Positions 31,570 through 32,000 of a DNA stretch of 32,000 nucleotides are shown piece after piece; the first letter of the stretch is position 1, and every line of letters begins with the position of its first letter. Source of the DNA: Candidatus Rokuibacteriota bacterium. GTDB taxonomy: Bacteria; Methylomirabilota; Methylomirabilia; Rokubacteriales; CSP1-6. Under the pieces are notes generated by a model. The model worked only from the letters and a program-made list of their open reading frames with translations, was not told the origin of the DNA and did not search any database. Made by a program: the position numbers and the translations under genes. The stretch covers positions 1-32,000 of the forward strand of contig QHRW01000033.1 of the NCBI GenBank assembly GCA_003220265.1, given 5' to 3'.

Positions 31570-32000
31570 AACGTCAGGATCGATCCTCTGCCCGTCCTGC
31601 GGCCGGCTCACCAACGCCGACGCGCGCGAGTGCCTGGTGTGCGGCCGCCGCAATCCAGGTATGTGGGGCTTCGCGGCGCCGCTGCGCGGGCTCTTCCGTC
31701 GCCGCAGCCTCGTGGACGTCGTCACCGTGGCCTGCATCGTGCTCTACGTGCTCACGCTCGTCCTCGACCCGTCGGCGGTGCTGCGCGGGCGCGGCCCGTT
31801 CAGCGTGTTCTCGCCAAGCAGCCGCGCGCTGCTCGACGCCGGTGCCACCGGCGCCCTGCCCTGGCAGCTCGGCCGCTGGTGGACGGTGTTCACGGCGATC
31901 TACCTGCACGGCGGGCCGCTCCACATCCTGTTCAACATCCTGTGGATCCGCCAGCTCGGTCCGGCCGTGGAAGAGCTGTACGGGCCCTCGCGCCTGGCCG
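31559..32000 (+). CDS. Rhomboid-family intramembrane serine protease with N-terminal zinc ribbon (partial, runs off the right edge)
   Basis: The protein begins with a short zinc ribbon (CPSC at residues 11-14 and CLVC at 25-28), then a basic stretch and a first membrane helix (VVTVACIVLYVLTLVLD). The rhomboid TM2 signature H-x4-H-x3-N follows (TAIYLHGGPLHILFNILWI), with RQLGPAVEELYG after it. The catalytic Ser (GxSG) and His would lie beyond the window, so activity cannot be judged. GTG at 31559 is in frame with the zinc ribbon and overlaps yacG by 11 bases. 147 codons are visible. Confidence 0.88.
   Translation, partial: MFRKTSGSILCPSCGRLTNADARECLVCGRRNPGMWGFAAPLRGLFRRRSLVDVVTVACIVLYVLTLVLDPSAVLRGRGPFSVFSPSSRALLDAGATGALPWQLGRWWTVFTAIYLHGGPLHILFNILWIRQLGPAVEELYGPSRLA

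Overview
The window is a dense, GC-rich bacterial chromosome segment from a Gram-negative (diderm) organism. The evidence for an outer membrane is a lipid A type acyltransferase, LspA, a lipoprotein, an MltD-type murein transglycosylase and FtsEX/EnvC. Gene order, high GC, GTG starts and a selenocysteine cluster would fit a deep-branching soil or subsurface lineage such as Rokubacteria/Methylomirabilota. That is an inference from gene content, not a search result. Almost all genes lie on the minus strand, so the text reads from high to low coordinates. Only the response regulator (7509), a small secreted protein (26150) and the yacG/rhomboid pair at the right edge run on the plus strand. No prophage, insertion sequence or CRISPR array is visible.

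Layout on the minus strand. A membrane block runs hppA (divergent membrane pyrophosphatase) - DedA protein - LpxL-type acyltransferase - small exported protein (31226 to 26592). An AT-rich divergent promoter region at about 25941-26149 separates a GTG-started secreted protein from mltD, which is translationally coupled to a MoaD/ThiS-like protein. Next comes a selenocysteine block: tRNA-Sec (UCA anticodon, 24186-24089), a DUF3105 membrane protein, a lipoprotein, a 94-residue unknown, selA and selB. One palindromic repeat lies upstream of the tRNA gene and a similar one lies directly 5' of selB. tatA follows. Then come a decayed membrane-protein gene, an intact GT-C-like membrane glycosyltransferase, a secreted retropepsin-like protein and ileS-lspA. 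An aspartic-protease-like gene without its catalytic motif and rluD end that run.

glmU-glmS and a RibD/DHFR-like reductase form the UDP-GlcNAc precursor segment. A solitary receiver-domain response regulator lies between that segment and a second minus-strand run, pcrA-gatC-gatA-gatB-ftsE-ftsX-envC. The genes of this run nearly all overlap or abut, which suggests co-expression of repair helicase, amidotransferase and divisome genes.

Points for a second look: the selenocysteine cluster with three non-sel genes between selC and selA; the two similar palindromic repeats; the aspartic-protease-like ORF that lost its DSG/DTG segment in frame; the internally deleted membrane gene; sigma-54-like -24/-12 elements before glmU and the response regulator; the MoaD-like protein ending in Gly-Gly-Arg; the divergent pyrophosphatase; and three genes with no usual start codon at the expected place. 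GC content and promoter statistics were judged by eye, not computed.
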